DNA from: an uncultured Candidatus Melainabacteria bacterium
Lineage (GTDB): Bacteria > Cyanobacteriota > Vampirovibrionia > Gastranaerophilales > Gastranaerophilaceae
Length of the DNA stretch: 34,240 nt
Direction: 5' to 3'
NCBI GenBank assembly: GCA_934754425.1
Contig: CAKVIN010000023.1
Span: 1-34,240 of the forward strand
Part shown: one piece after another, positions 14,701-23,415 of the stretch
Layout: each line of letters starts with the position of its first letter
How positions within the stretch are numbered: position 1 is the first letter of the stretch
Notes under the pieces: generated by a model
What the model was told of the DNA's origin: nothing
What the model saw: only the letters and a program-made list of their open reading frames with translations
Databases searched by the model: none
Translations under genes and position numbers: made by a program

Positions 14701-14902
14701 TGACAATTATCTACGTGCGCCTTGTAGTTTCACTATTGAGGCGGAGCTGGATGTTTGAACACTAGCTTGTAGTATTCACCATGCAGCCGACCCAATGTCT
14801 AAGTGCGCTTTGTAGTTTCACTATTGAGGTTGACTGTTAGCATTTATACAAACTGGTAGTTCATACCAATGTCAACCGACAATATGCCTACGTGCGTAGC
14901 AC
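14701..14902. repeat. Dispersed intergenic repeat, inverted double copy
   Basis: Read on the minus strand it starts GTGCTACGCACGTAGG, continues with TTGTCGGTTGACATT, AGTTTGTATAAAT, GTCAACCTCAATAGTGAAAC, then a second unit with GACATTGGGTCGGCT, CTCCGCCTCAATAGTGAAAC and GCGCACGTAGATAA. The same blocks in the same order occur at 4375-4500 and, more diverged, at 2350-2704. The first base is the G of the aldolase TAG stop codon. No gene is seen here. Confidence 0.82.
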
Positions 14903-15861
14903 TAGTCGTCAGCGTGACCAGCTGTTCCAAGAACGTCACGCATTTTGTGCATAACCATTTCTTTAACAGCAGTTCTACCAGGTCCCATGTACTCACGTGG
15001 ATCGAATTTTTCAGGATGTTCGATGAAGAATTCTCTAATAGTAGAAGTCATAGCTAGACGTAAGTCTGTATCGATGTTGATTTTAGCTACACCGTGTTTA
15101 GAAGCATAGTTAAGCATATCTTCTGGAACACCTTGTGCATCAGGTAAGTTACCACCGTATTTGTTACATTTAGCAACGAATTCAGCAGGTACAGAAGAAG
15201 AACCGTGAAGAACGATTGGATAATCACCGAATCCAGCTTCTTTAAGAGCATCTTTAATTTCTTTAAGTCTATCGAAGTCTAATTTAGCTTCACCTTTGAA
15301 TTTGTAAGCACCGTGAGAAGTTCCGATAGCGATAGCTAAAGAATCACAACCGGTTTGTTTTACGAATTCAACAGCTTCTTTTACGTTAGTATATTTAGCA
15401 TCTTTAGCGTCTACGTTAACATCATCTTCAACACCAGCTAATTTACCTAATTCAGCTTCAACAGAAACTCCTCTTTCGTGAGCGTATTCAACAACTTTTT
15501 TAGTAAGAGCAACATTTTCTTCGAATGGGAATCTAGAACCGTCAATCATAACAGAAGAGAAACCGCCATCGATACAAGCTTTACAGATTTCAAAGTCTGC
15601 ACCGTGATCAAGGTGAAGAGCTATAGGTACTGTAGTTGTAGCAAGAGCTGCTTCTACCAACTTGATAAGATAAGTTTGGTTAGCGTATTTTCTTGCACCA
15701 GCTGAAACTTGAAGAATGATTGGTGATCTTGTTTCTTCAGCAGCTTCTGCGATACCTTGTAAAATTTCCATGTTGTTTACGTTGTAAGCACCGATAGCGT
15801 AACCGCCAGCTAATGCTTTTTTGAACATTTCGTCTGTTCCTACTAATTTTCTTTCACTCAT
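14902..15861 (-). CDS. fba: Class II fructose-bisphosphate aldolase
   Basis: A 319-residue zinc aldolase of glycolysis and gluconeogenesis. Family blocks are YAIGAYNVNNMEILQGIAEA, the zinc/active-site IALHLDHGADFE, SVMIDGSRFPFEEN, VSVEAELGKLAG, IGTSHGAYKF, VLHGSSSVP and AKINIDTDLRLA. AAGGAG lies 7 bases before the ATG. Codons use more C-ending forms than neighbouring genes, as in the ribosomal genes, implying high expression. The TAG stop is fused to the intergenic repeat downstream. Confidence 0.96.
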   Translation of the reverse strand: MSERKLVGTDEMFKKALAGGYAIGAYNVNNMEILQGIAEAAEETRSPIILQVSAGARKYANQTYLIKLVEAALATTTVPIALHLDHGADFEICKACIDGGFSSVMIDGSRFPFEENVALTKKVVEYAHERGVSVEAELGKLAGVEDDVNVDAKDAKYTNVKEAVEFVKQTGCDSLAIAIGTSHGAYKFKGEAKLDFDRLKEIKDALKEAGFGDYPIVLHGSSSVPAEFVAKCNKYGGNLPDAQGVPEDMLNYASKHGVAKINIDTDLRLAMTSTIREFFIEHPEKFDPREYMGPGRTAVKEMVMHKMRDVLGTAGHADD

Positions 15862-16029
15862 TTGAGTTCTCCTTTTCTAATATTTGGAATAAATTTTCGA
15901 ATAAAATAAGTTTTAAGAACCCTCTTTTTCGCTTTATTTACTCCCTATTCTATAATTGTGTTTATATTATTTTACCCCTAAAAATTACTACAAATATGAA
16001 TAAAAGTAAAGTATAACTTTTCATTTTTA

Positions 16030-16058
16030 TTGCCATAAATAAAAAAATGTTGTAGAAT
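16030..16058 (+). promoter_or_regulatory. Promoter upstream of the 111-residue hypothetical gene
   Basis: TTGCCA (16030-16035), a 17-base spacer and TAGAAT (16053-16058) form a good sigma70-type promoter, with transcription starting near 16065 and AAGGAG in the short leader. The rest of the 225-bp divergent spacer is AT-rich with no gene. Confidence 0.7.
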
Positions 16059-16086
16059 TTGTAAAGATAAAAGGAGATGTGTGTAA

Positions 16087-16422
16087 ATGCAAGTGTGTTC
16101 AGTTAATCAAACAAATTTCAGTGGTATAAAGTTGTCATCTAATGATGTTAAAAAAGTTAGATATGTTGTAAATCAGCTTGAAGAACAGGGGTATAGTTGT
16201 TTGGGTAAGCGGACATTTATTTGTAATAATACGGCAAATGACAAGGTGAACCTTGCAAAACAGATAAGAAGTAAAGCCAATTTTTTTGACAATTGTTTTG
16301 GTGCAATATTCTTACCTTGGAGTAAGGAAGCATACTTAATGTCTAATCCAATTGATGAACAGCTTATGTATCCTCTTGTTAAAGAATATGATAGTGGTGC
16401 TGTTTTAAATTTAGCTATATAA
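16087..16422 (+). CDS. Small hypothetical protein with N-terminal TNFSG motif
   Basis: A 111-residue protein that I do not recognise. It has no signal peptide or membrane helix. There are four Cys (CSVNQ, GYSCLG, ICNN, DNCFG) and an amphipathic segment (SNDVKKVRYVVNQLEEQGYS). It starts with VNQTNFSGIKL; short NxxFxG-type sequences also occur in the 684-residue protein of this window. It has its own promoter and a clear AAGGAG. It converges on uppS with only 5 bp between the stop codons. It is real judging by signals and codon use, but the function is unknown. Confidence 0.7.
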   Translation: MQVCSVNQTNFSGIKLSSNDVKKVRYVVNQLEEQGYSCLGKRTFICNNTANDKVNLAKQIRSKANFFDNCFGAIFLPWSKEAYLMSNPIDEQLMYPLVKEYDSGAVLNLAI

Positions 16423-16427
16423 TAAGG

Positions 16428-17132
16428 CTATTTGCCGAATCTTCTGTTTCTGCGTTTGTATTCTTTTACGCAGCTTGCAAGTGTTTCTTTGTCGAATTCT
16501 GGCCAGAATTTGTCTATGACAATAAATTCAGCATATGCAATTTGCCAAAGCAAATAATTAGAAACACGCATTTCTCCGCCTGTTCTGATTAATAAATCAG
16601 GATCCGGAATATTTTTTGTGTATAAGTGTTTTGAAATTGTGTCTTCTGTTATATCAATTTCGCCAGAGTCAAAAATTTCTTTAACAGCATGAACGATTTC
16701 AGCTCTGGAACCGTAATTAAAAGCAATTTGAAGATTTACACCCGTATTGTTTTTTGTTGTTTCAACAGAATTTTTAAGTATTTCTTGTAATTTTGGACTT
16801 AATTTTGTTGTATCACCAATGAAAGATATTACGACGTTATTTTCATGCATTTCTTTAAGTTCGTTTTTAAGAGTTTGTCCTAATAAATCCATCAAGAAAT
16901 TAACTTCATCCGGTTTCCTGTTCCAATTTTCTGTTGAGAACGCATATACTGTTAAATATTTTATTCCAAAATCGTCGCAAGCTCTCATTGCGGCTTTTAG
17001 AGCATCAACTCCTTTTTTATGTCCTAATGCTGATGGTAAATTTCTTTCTTTTGCCCAACGTCTGTTACCATCCATAATTATTGCAACGTGTTTCAAATTG
17101 CATTCTTCAACGATTTCTTTTATATCTTCCAT
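16428..17132 (-). CDS. uppS: Isoprenyl (undecaprenyl) diphosphate synthase
   Basis: A 234-residue cis-prenyltransferase that extends FPP with IPP to the C55 carrier lipid for peptidoglycan. The start HVAIIMDGNRRWAKE has the catalytic Asp21. GHKKGVDALKAAMRACDD, YLTVYAFSTENWNRKPDEV, FNYGSRAEIVHAV, DPDLLIRTGGEMRVSNYLLW and FIVIDKFWPEF are all family blocks, so it is complete. The GGAATTAAG before ATG is a modest Shine-Dalgarno. It is downstream of the M14 and M16 peptidase genes on the same strand, with short gaps. Confidence 0.96.
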   Translation of the reverse strand: MEDIKEIVEECNLKHVAIIMDGNRRWAKERNLPSALGHKKGVDALKAAMRACDDFGIKYLTVYAFSTENWNRKPDEVNFLMDLLGQTLKNELKEMHENNVVISFIGDTTKLSPKLQEILKNSVETTKNNTGVNLQIAFNYGSRAEIVHAVKEIFDSGEIDITEDTISKHLYTKNIPDPDLLIRTGGEMRVSNYLLWQIAYAEFIVIDKFWPEFDKETLASCVKEYKRRNRRFGK

Positions 17133-17159
17133 TCTTAATTCCTTAAATTTATTTCAGCT

Positions 17160-17774
17160 TTATTCATTTTTGAAATTTTCTAATAACTTAAATATTTCAA
17201 AAACAGGTTTTCTTAATTCTTTTACATCAATTTCTTCGTCTAATTCTAGCGTAATAGTTGGAATATTGTTTTCGATTCCAGCCCAAGTTCCGAAACTTCC
17301 GGGAGTAGGATATCCTATTGAAGCTTCTACCGGATATTTAATAATTTCAGAAATTCTTTGTGCGATATTTAATGCATCACCATCATAATTAACAACTTTA
17401 TACGGAGCGTGTAATGTTAGAATTAATTTTGGTTTGAATTCTTCTATCACATTAATTAAAAACTTTGTTTCTATTTCGCTTGCCGGTTCTTGTCCGCCAT
17501 AAAAATTGTTTTTTTCTGTAAGTTTCCAATTTTTAGTTGGAAAATTTCTGTTTAAATCAACTCCGTTTGCGTTTACACGAGTATTGCTTTTTATTCCGTC
17601 TGGATTTAAGCAAGGAATGAACAATAATTTTGTTTCTGTATTACTTTTTAAATATTCTTGAATTAGATATTTCCCTTGAGGCTCATCACCATGCATACAA
17701 CCAATAACTAATACATTACAGTGATTTTTATTTTTTATTAAATCAATTGAGTTGCCATTTTTAGTTATTACCAT
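17160..17774 (-). CDS. M14 family zinc carboxypeptidase, MpaA-like
   Basis: A 204-residue M14 domain without signal peptide. The zinc ligands are H28 and E31 in MHGDEPQG and H122 in LTLHAPY. Substrate-binding NPDG (57-60) and RVNANGVDLNRNFPT (66-80) and the general base E177 (PTITLELDEE) are present. The small size and the motifs fit the murein peptide amidase A (MpaA) branch, which removes diaminopimelate from recycled muropeptides; that substrate is an inference. It lies 27 bp upstream of uppS and 12 bp downstream of an M16 gene. Confidence 0.85.
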   Translation of the reverse strand: MVITKNGNSIDLIKNKNHCNVLVIGCMHGDEPQGKYLIQEYLKSNTETKLLFIPCLNPDGIKSNTRVNANGVDLNRNFPTKNWKLTEKNNFYGGQEPASEIETKFLINVIEEFKPKLILTLHAPYKVVNYDGDALNIAQRISEIIKYPVEASIGYPTPGSFGTWAGIENNIPTITLELDEEIDVKELRKPVFEIFKLLENFKNE

Positions 17775-17786
17775 TGTACAAAATTC

Positions 17787-18983
17787 CTATGGTTTAATTA
17801 TTGATAAGACATAATCGTCTGTAAAATATTTATTGGCACAGTTTAGTATATCTTCCGGCGTAACTTTATGTAACATTTCTATCACTGACTTTTGATAATC
17901 AAAAGGTTTTCCCATAACTGAATAATATGCCAACATATTTGCTTGTTGCGAATTTGTTTCAGTAACAAATTGTTGTTTTCCTATTAAATTGTTTACTGCA
18001 TTTTTTAATTCGGTGTCACTAACCGGAATTGTTTTAATTTTTTCAATTTCTTCTTTAAAACCAGCGATAGATGTTTTTATATTTGAAGGTTCTGTGCCAA
18101 TGTATATACTAAAAACAGCGGCCTTTTTGTGCGTTTCGTAAGATGTTCTCACGGTATAAGCTAAACCTTTTTTTTCTCGAAGCTCTAAAAATAATCTTGA
18201 TGAAAGTCCACTTGCGCCTAATATTACGTTCATTAACATTAATACAGGGTATTCTTCACTACCAATTGTAGGAGTTATCCAACCTTGAATAATTTGAGCT
18301 TGATTTGCATCTTTTTTTATAATTTCTGTATATTCTTGTTTGATTGAGTTTGGCTTAGTAATGTTAGATTCGATATCAATTGAATTTGGAATATCGCCTA
18401 AATATTTTTCAAGTAAAGTTTCATCAACATCACCAACCAATGCTAAAGTTTTATTACTTTTATTAAGTATATTATTATAAGATTTTTTTACTTCTTTACT
18501 GTTTATATTGTCTAATGATTCTAAAACTTTTGTATAACTGTTTCCATAATAATGGTTTTTATAAATAGTTTTTGTAAATAAATCTGAAACTTTAACTTTG
18601 GCGGAATCTAGTTCTGCAGTTAATTCCCCTTTAAGTTTAGTTCTTTCTTTGTCAAATTCTTCAAATGTTGAATTTAGAATTACATCTCTAAGAATTTCTA
18701 ATGCTTTTTCAAAATCTTCATTTAAACAAACGAATCTGAAACGCAAATAATCCAATTTCATTTCAGTAGAAAAATCAATAGCATTTTCGTCTAAGATAGT
18801 AGAAAGTTCTTCGGATGAATATTTTTTTGTTCCTTTAAGAAGGAGTCTGTTCATTAATGAATATTCACCAGAAATTTTTTCGGGTTCAACTATTGATAAA
18901 TTAAGTGTTAAAGCAACACGAGGTGTGTTTTTGTTCTGTTTTACACAGACTTTGATATTGTTTTTTAAAATTAGTTCTCTCAT
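17787..18983 (-). CDS. M16 peptidase-like protein lacking the zinc motif
   Basis: A 398-residue protein with two M16 half-domains. The expected HxxEH in GLAHLLEHxLFKGT is replaced by SLMNR in GEYSLMNRLLLKGT, so none of the three first-motif residues remain and it cannot bind zinc as the family does. The C-terminal half retains GASGLSSRLFLELREKKGLA with YTVRTSYE, the R/Y region typical of the non-catalytic partner in heterodimeric bacterial M16B peptidases. No HxxEH partner is in the window. It has no secretion signal. It is first gene of a minus-strand run with the M14 peptidase and uppS. Confidence 0.88.
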   Translation of the reverse strand: MRELILKNNIKVCVKQNKNTPRVALTLNLSIVEPEKISGEYSLMNRLLLKGTKKYSSEELSTILDENAIDFSTEMKLDYLRFRFVCLNEDFEKALEILRDVILNSTFEEFDKERTKLKGELTAELDSAKVKVSDLFTKTIYKNHYYGNSYTKVLESLDNINSKEVKKSYNNILNKSNKTLALVGDVDETLLEKYLGDIPNSIDIESNITKPNSIKQEYTEIIKKDANQAQIIQGWITPTIGSEEYPVLMLMNVILGASGLSSRLFLELREKKGLAYTVRTSYETHKKAAVFSIYIGTEPSNIKTSIAGFKEEIEKIKTIPVSDTELKNAVNNLIGKQQFVTETNSQQANMLAYYSVMGKPFDYQKSVIEMLHKVTPEDILNCANKYFTDDYVLSIIKP

Positions 18984-19035
18984 ACTATAATTAAATCACA
19001 AAAATAAATTTTGGTATCAAATTGTAAATTAAATA

Positions 19036-19062
19036 TTGAAAAAAGCATGTTTATGGTAAAAT
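19036..19062 (+). promoter_or_regulatory. Promoter placed for a leaderless transcript
   Basis: TAAAAT (19057-19062) ends seven bases before the ATG at 19070. TTGAAA (19036-19041) is a possible -35 with 15-base spacing. No Shine-Dalgarno is present in TTTGTTG. Confidence 0.45.
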
Positions 19063-19069
19063 TTTGTTG

Positions 19070-22042
19070 ATGAATATTATTGAAGTAAGAGATGGGTTTA
19101 TAAAATTTGATGCTAATGATGATGTATTTTTGTCTTCATTTGTATTGATTAATGATGAAAGTAAAAAATATGTTGCTCAGGTTATGCAGTTAACGAGTGT
19201 TGCAGGAAAGCATGTAGCTTGTGCAAAGATATTGTTTCTTTTTGATAATGGATTACAAATGTATGACAATACAATTCCTTCAAAAAGTGCTGAAATTAAA
19301 GATTTTACTTTTAATATATTAAATAACTCAATAAATGCAAAAGAGCCAATAATAGCCGGAGTTACCTCTAAAAAAGATATTAGTATTATTGTCGATTCTT
19401 CTGCGTTTAATAATAAAATGATTGTTAGTATAGATGATAAAAAAAATAATAATATATTAGTAAGAAATTTATCAAAACAATTTAATAATATTAATAAAAA
19501 TGTAGTAATAATTGACACGTTAGGTATTATTGAAGCAAATAAATATATAGCGGGCAAAGATTTTAAATTACCATTGGATACTGCATCTTTGAATTTTATG
19601 TATGAAGATTGTTTAAATGATGCAACTGCTGATAGTAAATCAATGATTATTGATATATTTAAAGACTTGGCAGAATATTCAAAAACAGTGCCGTTTCTAC
19701 CATTTAAGGTTTTAAAATCAATTGTTGTAGAAATGGTTGATAAATCTCATATATTTAAACTTTTGGTTCTAAAAAATAAACTTATTAAATTTGATAAATT
19801 AGGTTATTTTGCCGCAAATAGCGAAGAAGTAAATATTATAGATAAAATTTTGACATCAAAGTGTTCAATAATTGATTTGTCAAAATTAGATATAGCGTTT
19901 CAAAACAGATATTTAGCATATATTTATGAAAAATTAGAAACAAAAAAAGATGTTCAAGTTGTTTTAGAATTATCAAATACGACTTCTAAAAAGAATTTAA
20001 AGAATATAATGTTGAACGAAAAAGTTTCTACAATATTTTTTACACATTCTAGGTTTAAATATTTGAATGATATAAAAAATCACTTTGATAATTTTATAAT
20101 AGAACCATCAATAACAAATAATCAAATTTTTAAAGTTTATAGTTCGTTTTTGAGAGCTATGAAGACAGGTGAGTATTTGATAGCAGGTGAGGGTGTAAAT
20201 TACATACCTGTAATTTCTCAAGTTAAGATTATAGATCAATTTATTCCGAACATAAATGTGTTAGATAAAAATGTTGTAGAAGATGATTTAACAGAAATTA
20301 ATCCTCTTGAGAAAAAAGTAGAAACAGAATCTGTGGAAAACATTGAAGTGTTGGATAATGCTTCAGAACCTATCATTGAAGATGGTAATATTACCCAAAA
20401 CGCAATTGCTTGCATTTCTAATGAATCAGATGTTGGGTCAGATTTATTAGAAGAAAATAATGTTGTTAATACTGAATTGCCGGTAGAATCATCAGAAGAG
20501 GTTTTATCTGGCGAAGAATGTGATGATATAAATGATGAGTCGGTTTCTTTTGAAGAAAATACTGATAACAATGATTTAGAGTTACTTCAAGATGAAGAAG
20601 TGGAAGCAGATATTCCTGATATTATTGAAACAAATGAAGTTGAAGAACCGTGTATTTCAAAAGAAGAGATTATTGAAAATATTGATAGAAAATCGGAAGC
20701 TGTAATTGCTGATATTACAAGTGATACATTATCTGAACCAGAGAACTTGTTTGATGATACAGAAGAATTAGAAAACTTTGAAGACAAAGATGATATAAAA
20801 GTTGAATCGAATTTTGAACCTTTAGATAATAGTAGTTCTGATGACAGTTTTTTGGAATTAGATGATGAAAATAGTAATTCAGAACAGGTTTACGAAATTG
20901 TTAATGACAATGATGAGCAAGAATTAATTTCAGAATTTTCAGAAGAAAATGACAATCAAGAGTTTGTTCCAGAAGTTATAAATGGTGATAATAATGATTT
21001 AATAGATGAATATGTTCCTTTAGAAAATGAATTAACAGAAGAAGTTTTATTAGAAGATGCTCCTATTGATATGAGTGATTCTGAAATAATTGATTTTAGT
21101 AAAGAAGATATAAGTGAAAATGAAATTGTAGAACAAATATCTATGGTGGATGAGTTTGATTCGTCAAATGAGTTAGAAGAATTGGATTTAGTGGCTTCAG
21201 AGTATGATACTCAGTTGCAATCTGAATTAGCTGATGACAATGAAATTATAGCTGATGACAATGAAATTAATTTAGTTGAAGAAACTTCTGATACAGAAAA
21301 TATTGAATCAGATAATAATGAAGAAGTAGAAATACCTGATGGTGTTGATTTTAATTTTGACGAAGAACAACAAAATGATGAAATTGTTGATGAACTTTCT
21401 GATGATAATTTACATGAGATGGATCTTCAAGAAGAATTGATGCCATTAGATGAAGATTCAGATAATTTAGAAGAAATTGTGGAGCTAGATCCTTCTGATA
21501 CTGATGCTAACGACATTGTTGTAGATATTGCAGAAGAAGATGAATTATCAGAAAACATTGATGAATTAATAGTTCAGGATGTTGATAAAGTGTTTACAAC
21601 ACGTAAGGAAGATGATATATCAGAGTCTGATTTAGATTTTATCGATGAATTAAATAGTGATGGTGGCGATGATATTCTACAAGAAACGTCGGATGATGGT
21701 AATATTTTAGAAGAATTATCAGAAATGAATGATGATGGAATTTTAGAACAGCCACAAAAAATAACTGAATTAAAAGAACAAAACGATGAAAATAATGATA
21801 TACTAGAAACAAAAAATTCAACAACTCCAATTGTTCCTGTTTATGATGCTGAAATACCGGAAGAAGATGTTGTGAAAAGTGATCCAATTCAACAAGGTGA
21901 TACTGTAGTGCATGCAAAGTATGGAACCGGACTTGTAGAAAAAATGATTAAGTATGGTAATAAAACATTGTTTTCAATAAATTTTGATAATGTTGGTAGA
22001 CGTTTGCTTGATCCTACATTAACAGAATTGAAAAAAGCTTAA
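19070..22042 (+). CDS. Large acidic protein: HerA-like N-terminus, PcrA/UvrD-like C-terminal domain
   Basis: A 990-residue protein of unknown function. Residues about 1-80 look like a HAS-barrel (FIKFDANDDVFLSSFVLIN, CAKILFLFDNGLQMYDNTIP). Residues about 90-395 follow a HerA/FtsK-type ATPase order: NKNVVIIDTLG, CSIIDLSKLDIAFQNRYLAY, VSTIFFTHSRFKYLNDI. Yet I find no Walker A. Residues about 409-930 are low-complexity and roughly a third Asp/Glu. The last 50 residues (GDTVVHAKYGTGLVEKMI, then FSINFDNVGRRLL) match the Tudor-like domain at the end of PcrA/UvrD, known to contact RNA polymerase. A 21-bp tandem repeat lies at 21230-21271. ATG 19070 is chosen over two preceding TTG codons. Confidence 0.6.
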   Translation: MNIIEVRDGFIKFDANDDVFLSSFVLINDESKKYVAQVMQLTSVAGKHVACAKILFLFDNGLQMYDNTIPSKSAEIKDFTFNILNNSINAKEPIIAGVTSKKDISIIVDSSAFNNKMIVSIDDKKNNNILVRNLSKQFNNINKNVVIIDTLGIIEANKYIAGKDFKLPLDTASLNFMYEDCLNDATADSKSMIIDIFKDLAEYSKTVPFLPFKVLKSIVVEMVDKSHIFKLLVLKNKLIKFDKLGYFAANSEEVNIIDKILTSKCSIIDLSKLDIAFQNRYLAYIYEKLETKKDVQVVLELSNTTSKKNLKNIMLNEKVSTIFFTHSRFKYLNDIKNHFDNFIIEPSITNNQIFKVYSSFLRAMKTGEYLIAGEGVNYIPVISQVKIIDQFIPNINVLDKNVVEDDLTEINPLEKKVETESVENIEVLDNASEPIIEDGNITQNAIACISNESDVGSDLLEENNVVNTELPVESSEEVLSGEECDDINDESVSFEENTDNNDLELLQDEEVEADIPDIIETNEVEEPCISKEEIIENIDRKSEAVIADITSDTLSEPENLFDDTEELENFEDKDDIKVESNFEPLDNSSSDDSFLELDDENSNSEQVYEIVNDNDEQELISEFSEENDNQEFVPEVINGDNNDLIDEYVPLENELTEEVLLEDAPIDMSDSEIIDFSKEDISENEIVEQISMVDEFDSSNELEELDLVASEYDTQLQSELADDNEIIADDNEINLVEETSDTENIESDNNEEVEIPDGVDFNFDEEQQNDEIVDELSDDNLHEMDLQEELMPLDEDSDNLEEIVELDPSDTDANDIVVDIAEEDELSENIDELIVQDVDKVFTTRKEDDISESDLDFIDELNSDGGDDILQETSDDGNILEELSEMNDDGILEQPQKITELKEQNDENNDILETKNSTTPIVPVYDAEIPEEDVVKSDPIQQGDTVVHAKYGTGLVEKMIKYGNKTLFSINFDNVGRRLLDPTLTELKKA

Positions 22043-22045
22043 TAT

Positions 22046-22078
22046 AAAAAGTGTCGAAAAATAATTCGACACTTTTTT
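22046..22078. terminator. Bidirectional terminator after the 990-residue gene
   Basis: AAAAAGTGTCGAA (22046-22058) pairs with TTCGACACTTTTT (22065-22077) over 13 bp with a 6-base loop. A T-run on either strand lets it serve this gene and the convergent small gene at 22104. Confidence 0.93.
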
Positions 22079-22103
22079 ATTGCAATAATTTTTATATATA
22101 CTT

Positions 22104-22307
22104 CTAGTTGTTGCTTAAAACTAATCTGAATGTAGCTAAGTTTTTAATTGATAACATTTTGTGTTTGTTAGCTTGTTTTTCAGAAATAGCAAATATTCTG
22201 CAAATTCTTTGAATTTCTTCAATATCTTTTCTTGAATCTAATCTATATACGTTTTTGATTGGGTCTGCGATAACTGACATTGTAGCGTTTAATTCTTCTT
22301 CTTTCAT
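22104..22307 (-). CDS. Small hypothetical protein (67 residues)
   Basis: A 67-residue mostly helical, charged protein with no motif I recognise (RLDSRKDIEEIQRICRIFAI, KQANKHKMLSIKNLATFRLV). It has no signal peptide. AAGGAT precedes the ATG, and a bidirectional terminator lies just beyond its stop. It converges on the 990-residue gene and is divergent from the HEAT-repeat gene. The regular expression signals make it likely real. Its function is unknown. Confidence 0.65.
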   Translation of the reverse strand: MKEEELNATMSVIADPIKNVYRLDSRKDIEEIQRICRIFAISEKQANKHKMLSIKNLATFRLVLSNN

Positions 22308-22441
22308 TATTTAATCCTTATTAAAATTCTCTTATGTATATATAAAGTATTTCATTATAAAAAAATTGCCTTTTTTCTTTTATAATGTTAAGTTATATTA
22401 AGCAAATTGTTTGATAATTTAGGTTGAAACCCTTGTTGTTA

Positions 22442-22470
22442 TTGCGAAATAAAAGTGTTTATAGTATGTT
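22442..22470 (+). promoter_or_regulatory. Promoter placed for a leaderless transcript
   Basis: TTGCGA (22442-22447), a 17-base spacer and TATGTT (22465-22470) lie six bases before the GTG start at 22477, with no Shine-Dalgarno between. Confidence 0.5.
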
Positions 22471-22476
22471 ATTTGT

Positions 22477-23409
22477 GTGGTAGAAAATGCTTTAGATTTT
22501 AGTGTAATATTGGAGAAGTGCGGAGTCGGTAGTGAGGCTACGTCGGTTGTGCTTGCAAATATTCAAGCCGAAGAAGAGTTTATTGGTGATATAAACGGAT
22601 TTTATGAGTATTTATTGGTAAATATTCGTGAGCCGGATTTACTCTATGGAATTATAAAATTAGCTGATTCACATAAAGATGCTAAAATATTGTCGAAGTT
22701 ATTAGATATTTTGTTACTTAAAACAATTGATAAAGAGAATTATGATGAATATATAAATGTCCGAGTTTTGGTAGCGAAGGCTATTGCAAATTATAAAGAC
22801 ACGTCGACGGTTGGTGTTTTATTATATTGCCTGAATAACAAAAATGAAAATTATAAGGTTAGATTGGCTTGTGCAGACGCTTTAGGGCGTATCGGTGATA
22901 GATTTGCTGTAGAGCCGTTGATAGATGTAGTTAGTGACGAAGATGAAAAATCAATTTATGTAAAAGAGTCGGCAACTTTTGCATTGGGGTTATTAGGTGA
23001 TATGAGTGCAATAGATCCGCTGGTTGCAATTATGGAAGCTAAACAGGGGCTTTTGGGAAAATTTTCATTTTTAAAAGAACGTATAGTAGAAGCTTTAGCG
23101 AAATTAAATCCAAATAATACGAAAGTTTTAAGGGTGTTGAAAAATTCACTTATGGATTCTGCGCCGATGGTAAGAATAAATGCTATAGAAGGACTTATGA
23201 ATAGTGATTTTGAAGAAGCACCAAACTTAATCAAATCAGCTTTACATGATGAAGATGAAGAAGTGCAAAAAAATGCACTAATTGCACTTTATAATATTTA
23301 TGGCAGAGATATTTTGGATGAAGTCATATCATTACCTGGTTATAGCGAATTCTTAAAGAAAGAAGCGAAAAACTTAATAGAAGAATATGAAGATGGTGAG
23401 GATGTATAG
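22477..23409 (+). CDS. HEAT-repeat protein
   Basis: A 310-residue alpha-solenoid. HEAT units are seen from about residue 100: VRLACADALGRIGDRFAVEP (about 129-148), ESATFALGLLGDMSAIDPLV (about 165-184), VRINAIEGLMNSDFEEAPNL and VQKNALIALYNIYGRDI. The LGRIGD and LGLLGD turns resemble PBS-lyase/CpcE HEAT repeats, widespread in cyanobacteria. Such proteins are scaffolds; no catalytic site is evident. The GTG start is chosen because no ATG is near and the -10 box fits. It is first in a tight run with queC (6-bp gap). Confidence 0.82.
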   Translation: MVENALDFSVILEKCGVGSEATSVVLANIQAEEEFIGDINGFYEYLLVNIREPDLLYGIIKLADSHKDAKILSKLLDILLLKTIDKENYDEYINVRVLVAKAIANYKDTSTVGVLLYCLNNKNENYKVRLACADALGRIGDRFAVEPLIDVVSDEDEKSIYVKESATFALGLLGDMSAIDPLVAIMEAKQGLLGKFSFLKERIVEALAKLNPNNTKVLRVLKNSLMDSAPMVRINAIEGLMNSDFEEAPNLIKSALHDEDEEVQKNALIALYNIYGRDILDEVISLPGYSEFLKKEAKNLIEEYEDGEDV

Positions 23410-23415
23410 AGTATT

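Noticed and set aside
21639..21917. His/Leu-rich minus-strand frame inside the acidic protein gene
   Set aside because: Complement of Asp/Glu codons; the composition follows from the sense strand.
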